Below are positions 25,402-37,949 of a stretch of 64,000 nt of DNA, in pieces. Made by a program: the position numbers and the translations under genes. Below the pieces are notes generated by a model. The model saw only the letters and a list, made by a program, of their open reading frames with translations. It had not been told where the DNA came from and made no database searches. Position 1 is the first letter of the stretch. Each line of letters starts with the position of its first letter. Origin of the DNA: Tamarix chinensis (taxonomy: Eukaryota > Streptophyta > Magnoliopsida > Caryophyllales > Tamaricaceae); contig CM060174.1 of assembly GCA_030549775.1 (NCBI GenBank), positions 13,014,128 to 13,078,127 on the forward strand, written 5' to 3'.

Positions 25402-25826
25402 TAGGGATGGCAATTTTTCCCACGGGTTCGAGGCCATGTCGGGGATTTTTCGTTCAGGTTCGGGTTCGAGGAGAGAATTCGGGGATCGGATTCGGGTTCG
25501 GGTTCAGAGATTCTTAACGGGGATTTTTTTGGGGATGGTCCCCATCCTCGAAGCCGCCCTGAATAAATAAATAAATATATATATATAATAGTTTTTTTAT
25601 AGAACATAAATTAAGAGTATAGTATGAAAAAAGGCTTGAGAATCAGGGATGGGATCGGGTATAAAGTCGGGTTTTGACAATCGGGTTGGGTATGGGGATT
25701 GGATCCCATCGAGGATCGGGTCGGGGAATCCCCGATAAAAAGTAAAAAAAATTGGAGATCGGGTGGAGTCGGGTTCGAGGATGGGGATGCGGTCCCCGTT
25801 CTTGACCCGCCCCGTTGCCATCCCTA
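25402..25826. mobile_element. hAT-type MITE, 425 bp
   Basis: Ends are TAGGGATGGCAA and, inverted, TTGCCATCCCTA. Inside are repeated GGGTTCGGG and GGGGATCGG strings, the hallmark of a common plant hAT-like non-autonomous family. Flanking 8-mers ATCGAGAA (25394-25401) and ATCAGGAT (25827-25834) match at 5 of 8 positions, consistent with an old 8-bp duplication. It encodes no protein. Confidence 0.75.
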
Positions 25827-26149
25827 ATCAGGATCGATGGATCTTTAGGAATCGCTACCCTAAAGATGTGGTTCAGCCTATAGTTGGTTTTGATTTTTTG
25901 TTAGTGTGCCTTAATGTATACTTATGGACTAGGTGTCATTGTCGGCAGGGTATTGTATTACTTTCATGTACTAGTACAACTATGATACCTTTGTGTCATT
26001 AGGTTGATAGTCAATCGGATATTATATTACCTTATCAAATCAGTATGACTGGATTATCTTAGTGTCTCTATGTTGATTGAGCTCCCATTGAGTAAATAAA
26101 AATAAAATCTATTGATAGATTAATTAATTTTTGGATTATTGGATTAGTC

Positions 26150-27400
26150 AATAATAGTCGTCATGCCTACTTATGATTTAATAGTAACATTCGTGTCTAC
26201 TTGCAATGCTATGGATTGCTATTGGTCTATGCCTATAAGCTTACCTATTTTATGAGAATTTATTGTCATTAAATATAAGATATGTGATATGGTATAATTA
26301 TCTTGGATTTTGGTTGATGTTGTTCCTAATTATACTTTAAAAAATATCTCTTGGATATTTGATTGGTAAGTTTCAATTTGCCCTAGATGGATGAGTATGA
26401 TTAGTATATAGCCTCGATGGTATGTGGTTATATAAATGAACATTGAATTTCAATCCTCTTGTGTATATTTAAATGTATTGTACTATGTTTTTTTTGTATG
26501 TCTTATATATGTTTCATGTCAGTTTTTTATTTGGTTTAGTATAAATGGTTGCTTGGTACCATTATATTAAAAGGTTCCTTTCATGGACCCCTACTTATTT
26601 AATAGGTAATGAAATTTGTAGGTCAACTTTCAAGTTTAGTCAAAAGCTAGCAGTTCAAATTGATAGCCTAGGACTATCTAATGTATTCTTAGTATATTTG
26701 ATTTCGGTTGTACTTAAATGCTTGTGTCCTCCTATTCTTTCTCTCTTTTGAGTTTTATAATCATTGATGTTTCTTTTATCATGATACTAGTGATTTGGTA
26801 GCAGCCTCTGTGCCTACTTATGATTTGGCAGTGCTTACCTGTAACACTATTTTTTCATTGGTCCTACTTGTGATGTTATGGAATTTTACTACAACTGATA
26901 GTGAGATATGTGACCATTGCTATCATTATTGTTTGGATTGATGATGTTTTTAATTATACTTCAAGGAGCATCTCGTGGATGTTCAATTGTTAAGTTGCAG
27001 TCCTGATGTGCGATTTTGAACAACATATGTCCTTGGTGGTATTTAGTTATATAAATGATTATCATATTTTAATCAACGAATGTATTCTTTAATATTTATA
27101 ACGTATTTTGTTGTATATCTTGCATGTGTTCCATGTTGGTTTTTCATATTGGTTTAGTATAATGAATTACTCGGTACTGTTATATTGAAGGTTACTTCTC
27201 ATGGACCCGCTTAATCAATGGGCAATAATCTTTGTAGATTAGTTTGCGATATTAGTTAAAGGCTAGTAAAATGGGTTAAGAGCTTAGGGCTATCCAGATT
27301 CCTTTTGTTATTTTATTTTTGGTTGTATTTGGTCTCTTCTGCCCTCCTATTTATCTATCTCTAAGTTTCATAATATCTGTTGTTGTTTTTATTGAGAACA
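26150..27400 (+). repeat. Direct duplication of about 620 bp inside copy F
   Basis: Ordered anchors recur about 620-650 bp apart: TGCCTACTTATGATTT (26164 and 26811), AGATATGTGA (26278 and 26904), a GGTTATATAAATGA-like string, GGTTTAGTATAA, and CTTGGTACC against CTCGGTACT (26552 and 27170). Both copies are non-coding and diverged. Confidence 0.7.
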
Positions 27401-30400
27401 ATATATATCTAATTGTTCTCTCTAATGTTATTCTTGTAATTATGTTATTAATTTAAGTGAAGTAATGATTTTAATCTTTGCACTTGGCATGAAAATGGTA
27501 GAGGAAACTGGATTTATACCAAGTGTGGCGATAACACTCTTCATTTTTATTATTTTAGCTTCCACACCTAACTCTTAAAATGAAAATTTCCTATCCCAAA
27601 ATTGGGGTGTTACAATATTTTATAATATTGTTTGGAGATCTCTTAGAAAGAAAATAGTATTCATGCTCTAGTTAGCTTTATTTCAACATTTTAAGTCACG
27701 AAAGCTATCCAAAATTTACGAAACTTTGAGGATTACTATATTTTAGTGTTATTGAACTCAAAATAATTAAAAAAATCCTCTATAATTAATTATATAACTT
27801 TTGGACTTAGTTAAATATTTTTGGACATGTATACGTTGTCAAATTTGATTTTTCTTCTTCAAACCTATCATAAACTTTATGAGATTTAATCTCAAGCTTC
27901 CATGTGTCAAGATAAGCTATTAAAGGGTCAATATCATCCTTGGGTTGTCAAAGTTCTCAGTCACCCACCACAATGATCAAAACTTGTAAAATTACTTAAA
28001 TAACCTTACTATTTTCTACTTTACTAAATTATCCCCTAAATATCAGCCATTTTACGACCTAATATTATCATGTACTATTCTTCATATTCAAGTTTGGAAT
28101 ATCCCATTGCATGCCTCAGACCACCGAAATCCCAGCCACCATAGCACCACCGTTTGACACCACCAAAACAACCCAAAGCCACCATAGCACCACCATTTAA
28201 CACCACCAAAACAACCCAATCCACCCTTTGCCTTTCTTTCTTCCTCTTATGAACTTTAGATTAACTACTTGTTGTTCTAAGTTAAACAAAAACATAATAA
28301 TATTGGGTGATTAAGAGGATTTTCATATTTTCTTCAAGCTTCTATTTTCTTACTATTTTCTTGAAGAATAACTAAAGGCAAACACACACATATTATTAAT
28401 ATACCAAATTTGATATTTAACATGTTTGATTTTGTTGATTTTGATTATATTATGTTTGGTTGAATATCTTGAGGTTTTCAAATTTAGTAATTTTTAATTA
28501 TCTTGTTAGATTGCTAAATTGATGATACCATGTTAATCTTGGTAAATTGTAGAGTAACATTGACATATAACATGCCATGATTTAATGATCCTACGCATGT
28601 GTAATTTTTGGTTGAAAATTAGGATGATTTAGGTGCTTTTGATCTTTTTGGTGCTTTATGAAATTGTTTCTATTATGTTGTAGATTGCAAATTGTAGATG
28701 AATATTCATATATAATATGATTTGATTAGAGTACGTTTGGTTGTTCTATATTTTAGTTGAAATTAATAAGAGTTTAGCTAACGTTCTTTATGTTCTTCAC
28801 GTTTTTTTTTGCGATAATCGAAGTGTTCTTAGTTAATGATACTCTAATTACCCTAAATCGGATTTAATATTTCAATAACCATATTTTTGGAGATAATTAA
28901 CCAAAATGTGACTAAAATACCCCTAAAAGGCTCTAGTGGACATTTAGAGTGAATATCAATGATTAGTAATTCCAACTAATAGTAAAATATGACTAATCGT
29001 ATAACCATTTTACCTTCAAAAATATTAAATCTAGTTGAATAGTGAATATCGGTGATTAGTAATTCCCGGTAATAAATTATTTTTTGATTTTTATTTTTAA
29101 GGTTCTCGGTATAAAACGATATTTTTGTTGGGTCATCAATAGTGAATTCCTCCAAATTTGATGCGAGGTCTTGTCTTAACTTGACTAAGCTAATTTTATT
29201 GCTAGTTTTTGTAAATTTTTTGTCTTAACAGTAAAAATTAATTGTTAGTATTTCCACCTTATTTGAGGTTATTTGAAATTGTGAATCAAGTTTTAAGTCT
29301 TAAAATGTGCTTTAGTCATTGAATGACTAAATAGATAAATAATATGATAGATTGGACATTGAGACCTTGTTGGCCTAAGTTTAACTTTCACTCTATTTTT
29401 TGGACCTTTACTTGGTAAGAGTTTTATTAATGTTTCTTTGATAAAAGTTTTATTGTGGCTTCATTTCTTTGATTTTGGACTTTATTCTATAGGTTGTGGC
29501 CTTTTATTTTTAGAATTTCCTAAAAAATGTGAGGGATCTATAGATATGTGGTGGTCTTTTAGATTATTGATTTTCATTCTTTGAATAACCTTTTATCATA
29601 GTTAGGGTTTGGTGTTGGTCTTAAACACTTATGTGTATTATGTGTGCTCTTCAAGTTGTTTGCTTCGTGTAATATGCTTTTATGTTGGCATTATAAAACC
29701 AAGGTCATTAGGACCCTCGTTTTGTATTCTTATAAAACTAGGGGTTGATAGTTGTAAAGTAGCTCGGTGCCTTCTCTGCCCTATATGATATTTTGAACTC
29801 TATCAAATGTATGCATATATAAGGATGTGGATACCCTAGGAGAAACTACCTTAGCCGAAGTCCTTTGGTAGTGGATTGGACGTCTGACCTATGGTGGCAT
29901 TTATGCTTCTAGGTTAGGTAGATGTTGAAGTCCATGTTAACCCCCCAACATTAGTATGCTCATTTATAGAGGAGCGAGGTTCTCACATGTTTAGATTTTA
30001 TGCCTTTATTGTTTGTACACTTCAATTTTTTCATTACAGCATGATAGATGTCCTTATATACCTTAGTTTTTATACCTTGTTGGTATTGCTTATACCTATA
30101 ATACCCCTATAGTTTGTGAGATTCATAAAATGAAAAATTATTGTGTTTAATGAAATATAGATGATTTCTATCTTCATTTGAAACCATAGCTTGGGTTTGA
30201 TGTAATAAGAAAACTGGAACAAATTTAATAAAGTGAGTTTTTGGCGAAGCAATCTATTGGTTCTATGAACTGATCGATTGGTCCATCATTTCTGCTAGGA
30301 TTTTTGTTTGACATAACCGCTCAACTAGTTTGTAGAACAGTCAACTAATCTTACTAAAATGATTGACTATTTTTCATGCTAAATGTTTTTTGAAGCTCAA

Positions 30401-32843
30401 TTTTTTGGAAAATTTATTATATTAAGATGGGACTTTGATAATCCAACTTTGAGTTGGTCCTAAGTAATCCTTAACCCTTTTCGGTCATTTGTCTAGTTTT
30501 AATTTATACCTCGAATAGATTTGATGGTTTGATTTTGACAGAAGAGGGAGATAATGACCTCATTCTCTATCTTCCTCTTCCTCTCTCCCCTGCATAACTC
30601 TAGAACGTATGATTTGATTTTAGACTATAACTACACGATTGAGAGATTTTCTTTCCACATTGATTTGTTATTTTCCTTCTTATGTTTGATCATTTCTGGA
30701 TGAACTCAACCTGCATTCTCCAATCACCATTTAAGATATGAGATGGAAGTCAACATATTATTAATAAGTTCACCCATTCGGATCAACTTTGAACAATAAA
30801 ATTAGGGTTTTCATTCTATTGCATATCCTTACTCATTCCTTACCAGTTCGTTGGATATAAATAACCCTAATCATCTATCTTTCTTACTTTTCTTTAAACA
30901 TCCAAAAAACTTGATTTTCTCAAACATTTGTGCTAATTCTTCTCCACTTATATCTTTCATTCTAATTCAGTTTACTCTTTTAATCCTTTCTCTAAATCAC
31001 TCTTGTTCTATTCTTAAGCAATAAATAGTTAGATTTAGGAAGAAGTTGAGTTTCCTTTCAGCCGACCCTTCACCTATTTTTCTCTTTGAACTGGTAAGTT
31101 TGTTTTCTTCCCTAATTCAAGTTTTTTAATTTGTAAAATTTTTTGATGAATTTTGAGTTTTAATATTTTGTTTCAAGGTTTTGGAAATTGAAATCTTCCA
31201 ACTTAAGTTTTTTCCTCTTTGGTGGAAATTTCTATTAAGATTCAAGTAAGTCATTCTCACATTTGAAATGTGGCATGAATAAGCATGTGAGTTATTGTAC
31301 TCTATAAAATGTTAATCTTTATATTCCAATATGAGATTTTGGTTTTTAATGATGCGTGTTGGATTATTTAATATTTCTAAGAAAATGGGATTTGATTCAT
31401 GAGAAATGGGTTAGTTTCTTGTAAATGAAGAGTGATTTAGCATTTGAGCATGTTGAATCTTGGTCTTATGCTATAACAGTGTTATAGTTTGGATGTGAGA
31501 GATTTTAGAGTTTGAATCATGTTAAAATATTTGTTATGTACAGTCTAAAAGTAAATTGATAGACTAGTCCTTAGAATAGTCAACTAATTAACCTAAGCCC
31601 ATCTATAGAATTGTCTGTGGTAACTTTGGTTTATCTCTATTTAAACCCATTAATTGGTTTGTCAAAAATAATCAACTAGTCAAAAATGATTTTAGAGTTT
31701 TTTAAGCCAAATTGATCGATCAGTTAGACCATAGTGTGTTGTTTTTGTTCTTTTGAACTTTATATATTTTGAGACTATATATAATGATATAATATGATTC
31801 TTTAATGATGAGAATACACATATTGGCATAAATTAACTAACCCATTAGATATATTTAATGATTCATAATTCAATGCATTCTCACTAAGTGCCTTAGAAGG
31901 TCTTAATGGAAAAACTGGAATGGGTATGCTAGCACTTCACAAAAGGATAACGTCATTGGGATTCTTGGTCTAAATGGATTATCTTAATGGGTTGATTTAA
32001 TTTGGTAGAGCACAAATGAAAATACCACCATATGGTTGGAGGGTAATAATAGTTAGGATGAAATGATTATATGGACGTGTTACATGGGTCTTATGTGATA
32101 GCATAACCTTAGAAATAACACACTAATTACTTAAAATGAAAGATGATCGGGCTATGCAGGGGTCTGAGTTACTCAATCCTTAATTAGCTACCAGGGGTTA
32201 GTTTGCCTTTGAGCATTGATTAGTGCCTTTAGGTTTTGCCTTTGCGAGGGTTCCTAGTAGATCTTGATAACTTACCCACTCTATAAACTGTGGATGCACT
32301 AAGGGGTATTGATACTAAAAGGTTCGATCACCTTGGTGATTTTTGGCTTTGGCCGGACTTTATGTCTATTGGTGGTTATTTAGCTTTGGTAGGACTTTAT
32401 GTCCTCTCGTTTAGATATGCTTCCTTATTATGAGAGACCATGGGGTGGTAATCAGCTTATTGCTCGATAAGAATAATAATAAGGATACTAATAAAGAAAA
32501 AAGGGAATAATTACTTGTAAATAGTTAATCTCATGGATCATGTAAACCTAAAAATGGACCTAATATAGTACTATTGTAGGTGAACCATAGAAGATCCTAA
32601 TAATATTATGATGGATCATGTAAACCTAATGGAATAATATCTATGTTTTATTTCTAGGCACGATGAACCATGAAATATATAAGTTATTACATGGTATGAA
32701 ATATTGATGCATTATATTCTTATGATAATCCATGTACATCTAAGTGTGATGCCTAAGTGTGATACCATGTTCAGTATGCCCTTTATTATTGTATGTGGCC
32801 ATGTATGCTTGTGACTCCAATTGAGGAGGTAACTTGACTTATT

Positions 32844-32860
32844 CAGTATGTAGCTTACTG
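32844..32860. other. Dyad in block G
   Basis: CAGTATGTAGCTTACTG keeps 5-bp arms CAGTA/TACTG and the TAG centre. It is followed, as in B, by a sequence ending in GCTCA and a short purine-rich stretch. Confidence 0.5.
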
Positions 32861-33057
32861 ATGTACCCATTTTTTCAGTCATTAGCTCAACTCCACAAGC
32901 AAAAGATCATGTGAAGATTTTTTAGGATGACCGGTAGTGGGCCTACCTCTTATTGGGCTTAGGGACATGAGAGGGGAGACATCCACAGACTGTTGTTCAG
33001 TCCTTCCTATGCACTATCGTTGCTTTATGCTTATCGTATCTCTATACTTTTAGTTCT

Positions 33058-33085
33058 CTCTCTCTCTCTCCCTCTCTCTCTCTCT
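33058..33085. repeat. TC microsatellite
   Basis: A CT-repeat run inside block G. Confidence 0.85.
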
Positions 33086-33278
33086 ACCGTATTTAAATAT
33101 TTTGGGGACTCATCGATGTCCTGTTTTGTAAATATTTTCTTTTGGTACTTATATATCATACTTCTTGTGCATTGTATCCTTGTTTTGGTTGGTTTGGTTT
33201 ATTAGCCTTGTATCTAACATGGGATTAGTGGCAATAGTCTAGTTAGGTGTTTCAGTAACACATGTTTTTCCTAGGTGT

Positions 33279-34785
33279 GTTTGAAGATTATGCTTGATGA
33301 GAATATTGTGTTGGTCAAATCATTTAGAATAGAGAAGAAAAATATGAGCATGAAGGGTTGTTCTAATGTTAAGTTAAAATTAATTGGTAGAAGGAATGGA
33401 GATGGAAGAACATATAACCTAGGTGCAACTTTAGAACAGAGATCAGTATAGAGAAGACATTCCATTAATTCTTAATGAAAGAATTTGACAATGTGGTCGG
33501 AAAAATGTAAGAACAATGGAGTATTTTTCCTATCAATTTCATAAAAGAAATTTAGAATCATCGGTGATATTATCGTCCATGAGACTTCTGCAATAATTTA
33601 TTATTGATACATATATAATGATTAAGTTTTCAAGATTGACATATATTATACTACAAAAAAATAAATATTATGGTTTGAACTATATAGTGGGTTGAAAGAT
33701 GTAATTTTAAATGGTAACACACATCCATCAATGTAAGAAAAATGAGTTATATTATCATTTTAATTCATTGTTGGTGCTCGATATACGGTTTTAAATTATC
33801 AAGATGCATAATAACTTGTAGATGAGTTGGTTATCCAGGCCTTTTTATCGCATTTACTTGCAATCCAAAATGTCCACATATTGTTTGCTTTATCCATATT
33901 AGAAGGCTTAAGGCTGATGATCATTCAAGCACTATTTACCATGTTTTAAAAATGAAGTTGGATTATCTCATAAAATATTTTCATAATAACAAGATATTTG
34001 GGATTATTAAATCAGATAATATTCTATAGCACTTTCTAATTTTAGTTATACATTTTTTCAAAATTGAACTATCTATAACTTTCTTTAATTTATTGCAGAT
34101 ATAGTTATATATACTAATGAGTTTCTAGAGTGTGGCTTATCACATGCCCATATATTGTTTTTTTTTTCTTACAAAAGAAGATAAGTATGCAGCTATAAAC
34201 AACATTGATTGAACTATTAAAGCTCAAATTCCATATCATAAGGTTAAACCTACCTATTATACAATAGTTAAAGATTATATGATACATAGACTATATGGAG
34301 TTGTGATAAAGAACTTTCCCTCCATGTCTAATGGTAATTATATGAATAATTTTCCCAAAAAGTTTGTGGAATCTACAGTTGTTGATGATGATGATGGATA
34401 TCTAGTGTATAGAAGACACGATAATGGAAGAATAATTGAGAATAATGGTGTGCCTCATGACAACAGGTTTGTTATAACTTATAATTACTTTTTTTTTGCT
34501 TAAGTATAGTGCTCATATGAATGTTTAATGGCATAATCAATATCGCTCTATCAAGAATTTGTTTAAATATGTCAATAAAGGGCATGGTCATGTTACTTTA
34601 TTTTTTATGGAAGCATAACTGATGATGAAGAAGTAAGAACCATTAATGAAGTTCAAATATACTATGATTGTAGATATATGACATCATGTGAGGTGGCATG
34701 AAAATTATTTAAAAAATGAAATTCAATATACGAATCTAATAGTTTAGAGGTGAGGATTTCACCTTTCAAATGAGCAAGGTGTTGT
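33279..34785 (+). pseudogene. Helitron Rep/helicase protein, N-terminal fragment
   Basis: The frame starts KIMLDENIVLVKSFRIE, then KLKLIGRRNGDGRTYNL, the conserved N-terminal part of plant Helitron proteins. A CNPKCPHI-like box follows near 33860, then the Rep motif HAHIL at 34143-34157, whose two histidines form the HUH metal site of rolling-circle initiators. Further conserved stretches are DDDDGYLVYRRHDNGRIIEN (34384-34443), LFKYVNKGH and YYDCRYMTSCEVA. Stops and frameshifts are frequent. The frame is cut at 34785 by LTR copy C, and no PIF1-like helicase half is found elsewhere in the window. Intact proteins nick and replicate the element by rolling circle. Confidence 0.8.
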
Positions 34786-36315
34786 TGAAATGCTCCGAAA
34801 ATTTATAATTTTAAAGATTATATTTAAATAAGGTTTTATTGTAAAATTTAATTTAATAAATTATTTTTACTAAAATAAAAGGAAATTTATTAGGGTAAAT
34901 CAAGAAGAAATTTATAAATATTTTAATTAGGAGAAATTTGGGTATTTTAGCTAATTAAATATTTTATTATAGAAATTAATTAAATTAATTATTTTATTTA
35001 AAATAAGAAGGAGAAAATAGTTTCAAATTCATATGAATTTATAAATAATTTAATTTAAGAAAATTTGAGCGTTTTGATTATTAAAATAGAATTTATGGAA
35101 AATCTTTTAAAAATCCTTAAATTAGCCTAAAAAGGAATTTAAATATTATTTTATTTAAATATTATTATTTTTAAATATTTCAAATATTTTAATTAATTTA
35201 ATTACCCAACCTAATTATTCTTCTCTTTTCCTTTTTCCCTTTTTCCTTTTTCTTTCTTCTTTTCTTTTATTTTTCTCCTTTTTCTCTTTCCTTCTTCTTC
35301 TTTTCTTTTTCCTCTCCTCCTTGACCTGGGCCAGCCTAGCTGCCCAAGCCCCCTCCCCTTTCCTTCCTTTGGCGCGGGTCGTTCCTTCCCGCGACCCATC
35401 TTTCTTTTTCTTCTCTTCCTCCGTTGACGCAGCCAAACGCTGCGTTTTGTTTATTTTCCGCTGGCCGGTTCGTCTTTCTTTTCTTTCTTTCTCTTGAACC
35501 GCTCGGTCAGCGCAGCCTTTTCTTTCTTCTTCCTTCTCCCTCGTCGCGCCGCGTTTTGAGTCTTTTTCCCACCAAAACTCTACATTTCATTTAAATCCTC
35601 CCCCTCACCGTGCCGACCAGCCCGGTTTATTTTTTTTCTTTCTTTTCTTTTCCTAGGCCGACCAATTCCCGCACCCCCTTCTTCTTCTTCCCCATCCCTT
35701 TGCACTTGCCGTCAATGTCGAACATTTCCGCCGCCCTTCTCCCTATTTTTTCGCCATCGATCGTGCCCCGTTGACCATCCGTTTTGTTCCCGCCTCTTCC
35801 CTTTTTTTTCGGCCACCCATTGACCCAAACCACGTCTCCTATTTCCCCGCACGATTCCATCTCCCTTGGGCACTTGCAGACATGATCGGGAAAGTGCGCC
35901 GGCTGTCCTCGTCGGCCGGTTACCACTCCTTCCTACCACTCCCCCACTTTCCCTTCGACCCTAACTTCCCCTTCAGTCTATAAATACCCTCAGGTTGGCC
36001 TTGTATCGAGTTTTGGTCACTTATCCAGAATTCCCCGACATTGTCGCCGCCTCACCTTTAGACGCCACTCTCGCCGTCTCCGGCCAACACTGCCGCCCGT
36101 TCTTTCCGCCTAAGCCTTCCCTGCACCTCCCTTTAACTAAGTAGACCGCCCATACCCTTCAATTTTTTCTGAACAATCCACCCCGACCGTGCGAATTTCC
36201 CCTTTTAACCGGACCAGTTTCTGCCACCGCCGCCCTTCGAACCACCATTATCCACTTCCTCTGTCGCTTCCGCCGCTTATTTTACCTCTAAAATTATTTT
36301 GCTCTTCCTCCCCGA
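34786..36315 (+). mobile_element. Truncated large LTR (copy C), first about 1.5 kb
   Basis: It starts TGAAATGCTCCGAAAATT at the Helitron junction and runs in plus orientation through AT-rich sequence, a long pyrimidine-rich stretch and a TATA box. It then matches the minus strand of copy A closely (TTGTATCGAGTTTTGGTC, CTCCGGCCAACAC, CTAAAATTATTTTGC). Similarity stops near 36315, where the leader of copy D begins in the opposite orientation. No target duplication could be matched, because the far side is missing. Confidence 0.75.
35978..35986 (+). promoter_or_regulatory. TATA box of LTR copy C
   Basis: CTATAAATA followed by CCCTCAG, aligned with the boxes of A, B and D. Confidence 0.6.
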
Positions 36316-37048
36316 GGTTTGAGAAACCTAAGTAGTGGGAACTTGACGAAACAATTAAATAAAACATTTACCAAAATAAATAGGTTAAAAGAAATTCCGA
36401 AGAAAGGTAAAACGATGTTTACGGACTAAACCAAGTAAAGTTGGATTCCACAAGGCATGAGAGGTGAAATAAAAGAAGGAGAATCGATGCCCAAAAAAAA
36501 TCAAATAAAATAGAATTCAACAAGGAAGAAGTACATACTTAAGGTCAAAACAAGTTACAAGACGTTGTCCTTTAAATTAAGGTCTCATAAAGGTGAAAAT
36601 GATAATAATGATAATAATAACTTAAACTCCTTGAAACTCCAAAAGTAAAACTAATCCACCAAAATACATTACAATTTATGTCACATCACACTTTATCCGA
36701 CAAGGTATGCACTAAGGTTTTTAGTCCACTAAACCTGCAAGGCTGGGGTTAACCTAGTGGGGTCACTACCCCCTTAAGCGCAAACTAGTTACAAAACTAT
36801 CATAACTACAACACATAAATTCAACGTTAACACAAGTCAAGCGTGTCAAATAGCAAGGAAGCATATTCGAAGACATATTTCAACAGCAAATTGCAAGGCC
36901 ACTTATACTACCCAATCACACTGTCCTCACAAGCTAATCCAGATAAAAGAAAAATTACTTGAGGGAAGTTAAAATACGATTTCGGCTAAAACATTTAGGA
37001 TCGTGAGAACCGAGTCTCTAACCGGAACCCGATCCTTAACAACCAAAA

Positions 37049-37075
37049 GATTTGATACCAACTCGTGGTATCAGC
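37049..37075 (-). other. Primer-binding site 3, decayed, in a hairpin
   Basis: The minus strand has TGGTATCAAATC (37049-37060) preceded by GATACCACGAGT, again able to fold. The spacing to site 2 is 137 bp. Confidence 0.65.
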
Positions 37076-37185
37076 TTAAAAAGTTTAAAAACAAATAGAG
37101 GAGCGGTCAAAACACACTTCAAAATCAAATACAAGGTTCGAAAACCAAATTTACTTTCGAAAACGAGCGTGGCCGAAGGACCAAC

Positions 37186-37212
37186 CGCTCTGATACCAAC
37201 TTGTGGTATCAG
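37186..37212 (-). other. Primer-binding site 2 in a hairpin
   Basis: The minus strand has TGGTATCAGAGC (37186-37197) preceded by CTGATACCACAAGT. CTGATACCA and TGGTATCAG can pair as a 9-bp stem around CAAGT. Confidence 0.75.
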
Positions 37213-37249
37213 CTTAAAAAGATTAAAACCGAGAGCGTGGTCGAAACCA

Positions 37250-37261
37250 GCTCTGATACCA
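37250..37261 (-). other. Primer-binding site 1 (initiator tRNA-Met)
   Basis: The minus strand reads TGGTATCAGAGC, the standard complement of the plant initiator tRNA-Met 3' end. It lies three bases (AGT) after the LTR terminus TGTTACA, which fixes the LTR boundary and orientation. Confidence 0.85.
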
Positions 37262-37737
37262 ACTTGTAACACCCCCAAATTTACTATTGAAAAATTTCGT
37301 TTAAATCAAAAGGTCTAGCGGAAGCGAGAGAATTAAAACCGTAAACTTGGGGGTATTACCACCACACTTAGTACCAGACCGATTCATTCCTACCGTTCCA
37401 GTACTAAGTGCTAAGGCTAAATTCGATCATCAATAAGTACAAATTATCATAAAACGCAAGATGACATTTAGCATAAATCGTTAATAAGATATAAGTCAAA
37501 CAAAAGTTTGAATATTATTTAGGATTACAACCCCATAATGCTTTTTCTTTAAAAACGGGAAACGTAATACAAAATATAGCTAACAAAACAATCCCCCAAA
37601 AGGATCAGAATCTGGATCGCCTACTCACTCAAGTCAAGCCTTCCACCCCGAATTAGTAACCGATCATAAACCTGCATAGGAAGTCTGCTCCCCACCATCG
37701 GTGGATCATCACAGGACCCATTCAATCAAGGTAGTAT

Positions 37738-37756
37738 CAGTATGGGTCCAATACTG
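37738..37756. other. Dyad in LTR copy D
   Basis: CAGTAT and ATACTG arms flank GGGTCCA. It lies beside a TACTGAGTAAGG string, as the copy A dyad does. Confidence 0.5.
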
Positions 37757-37949
37757 AGTAAGGGCGCAGGTGCGCTAAGGCCAAGCATACCATCATACAA
37801 CATAACATGCACAACACAAACACATAAGCAACATGTAATATTATGGATGATGAGGATCGGTTATGGTCCAATCCAACTTCTTCTTTTCATAACTCTGATA
37901 ATTATAGTTGATTCACATCATAATCGTTATGAATCCATGAGAGTGCGGG

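Larger units (their letters stand above)
23195..27614 (+). mobile_element. Probable large solo LTR (copy F), about 4.4 kb
   Basis: The right end reads AATTGGGGTGTTACA, like the ends of copies A and D. The proposed left end is TGTTTTTGGG at 23195, chosen because ACATT (23190-23194) nearly matches ATATT (27615-27619) as a 5-bp duplication and the length then fits the other copies. The right end is secure and the left end is not. It includes a pyrimidine-rich stretch (23430-24340), a TTC microsatellite (23805-23860), the block ACTAATCCTTAAAG (25365), a hAT-type MITE and an internal duplication of about 620 bp. No gene is seen. Confidence 0.5.
27615..33270 (+). mobile_element. LTR-like non-coding block (G) and flanks
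   Basis: I see no gene in this 5.6 kb. Bases 27900-29290 resemble 21640-22880 (block F0). Later come ACTAATTACTTAAAATGAAAG at 32106 and the dyad CAGTATGTAGCTTACTG at 32844-32860, both shared with LTR copies A, B and D, so at least the right part is a related LTR. The end near 33255 (GTGTTTCAGTAACACA) is not a clean match to the other ends. Bases 29300-32000 are unexplained AT-rich sequence with scattered GTCAACTA strings (30336, 31581 and a variant at 31668). Confidence 0.4.
36316..37264 (-). mobile_element. Leader (internal 5' region) of the copy D element
   Basis: Read leftward from the D LTR, this is the untranslated leader of the retroelement. It carries three primer-binding-site copies and no gag-like open frame. 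Small purine-rich and AAT patches occur at 36340-36660. It ends abruptly against truncated LTR C, so the rest of the internal region and the second LTR are missing. Confidence 0.65.
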
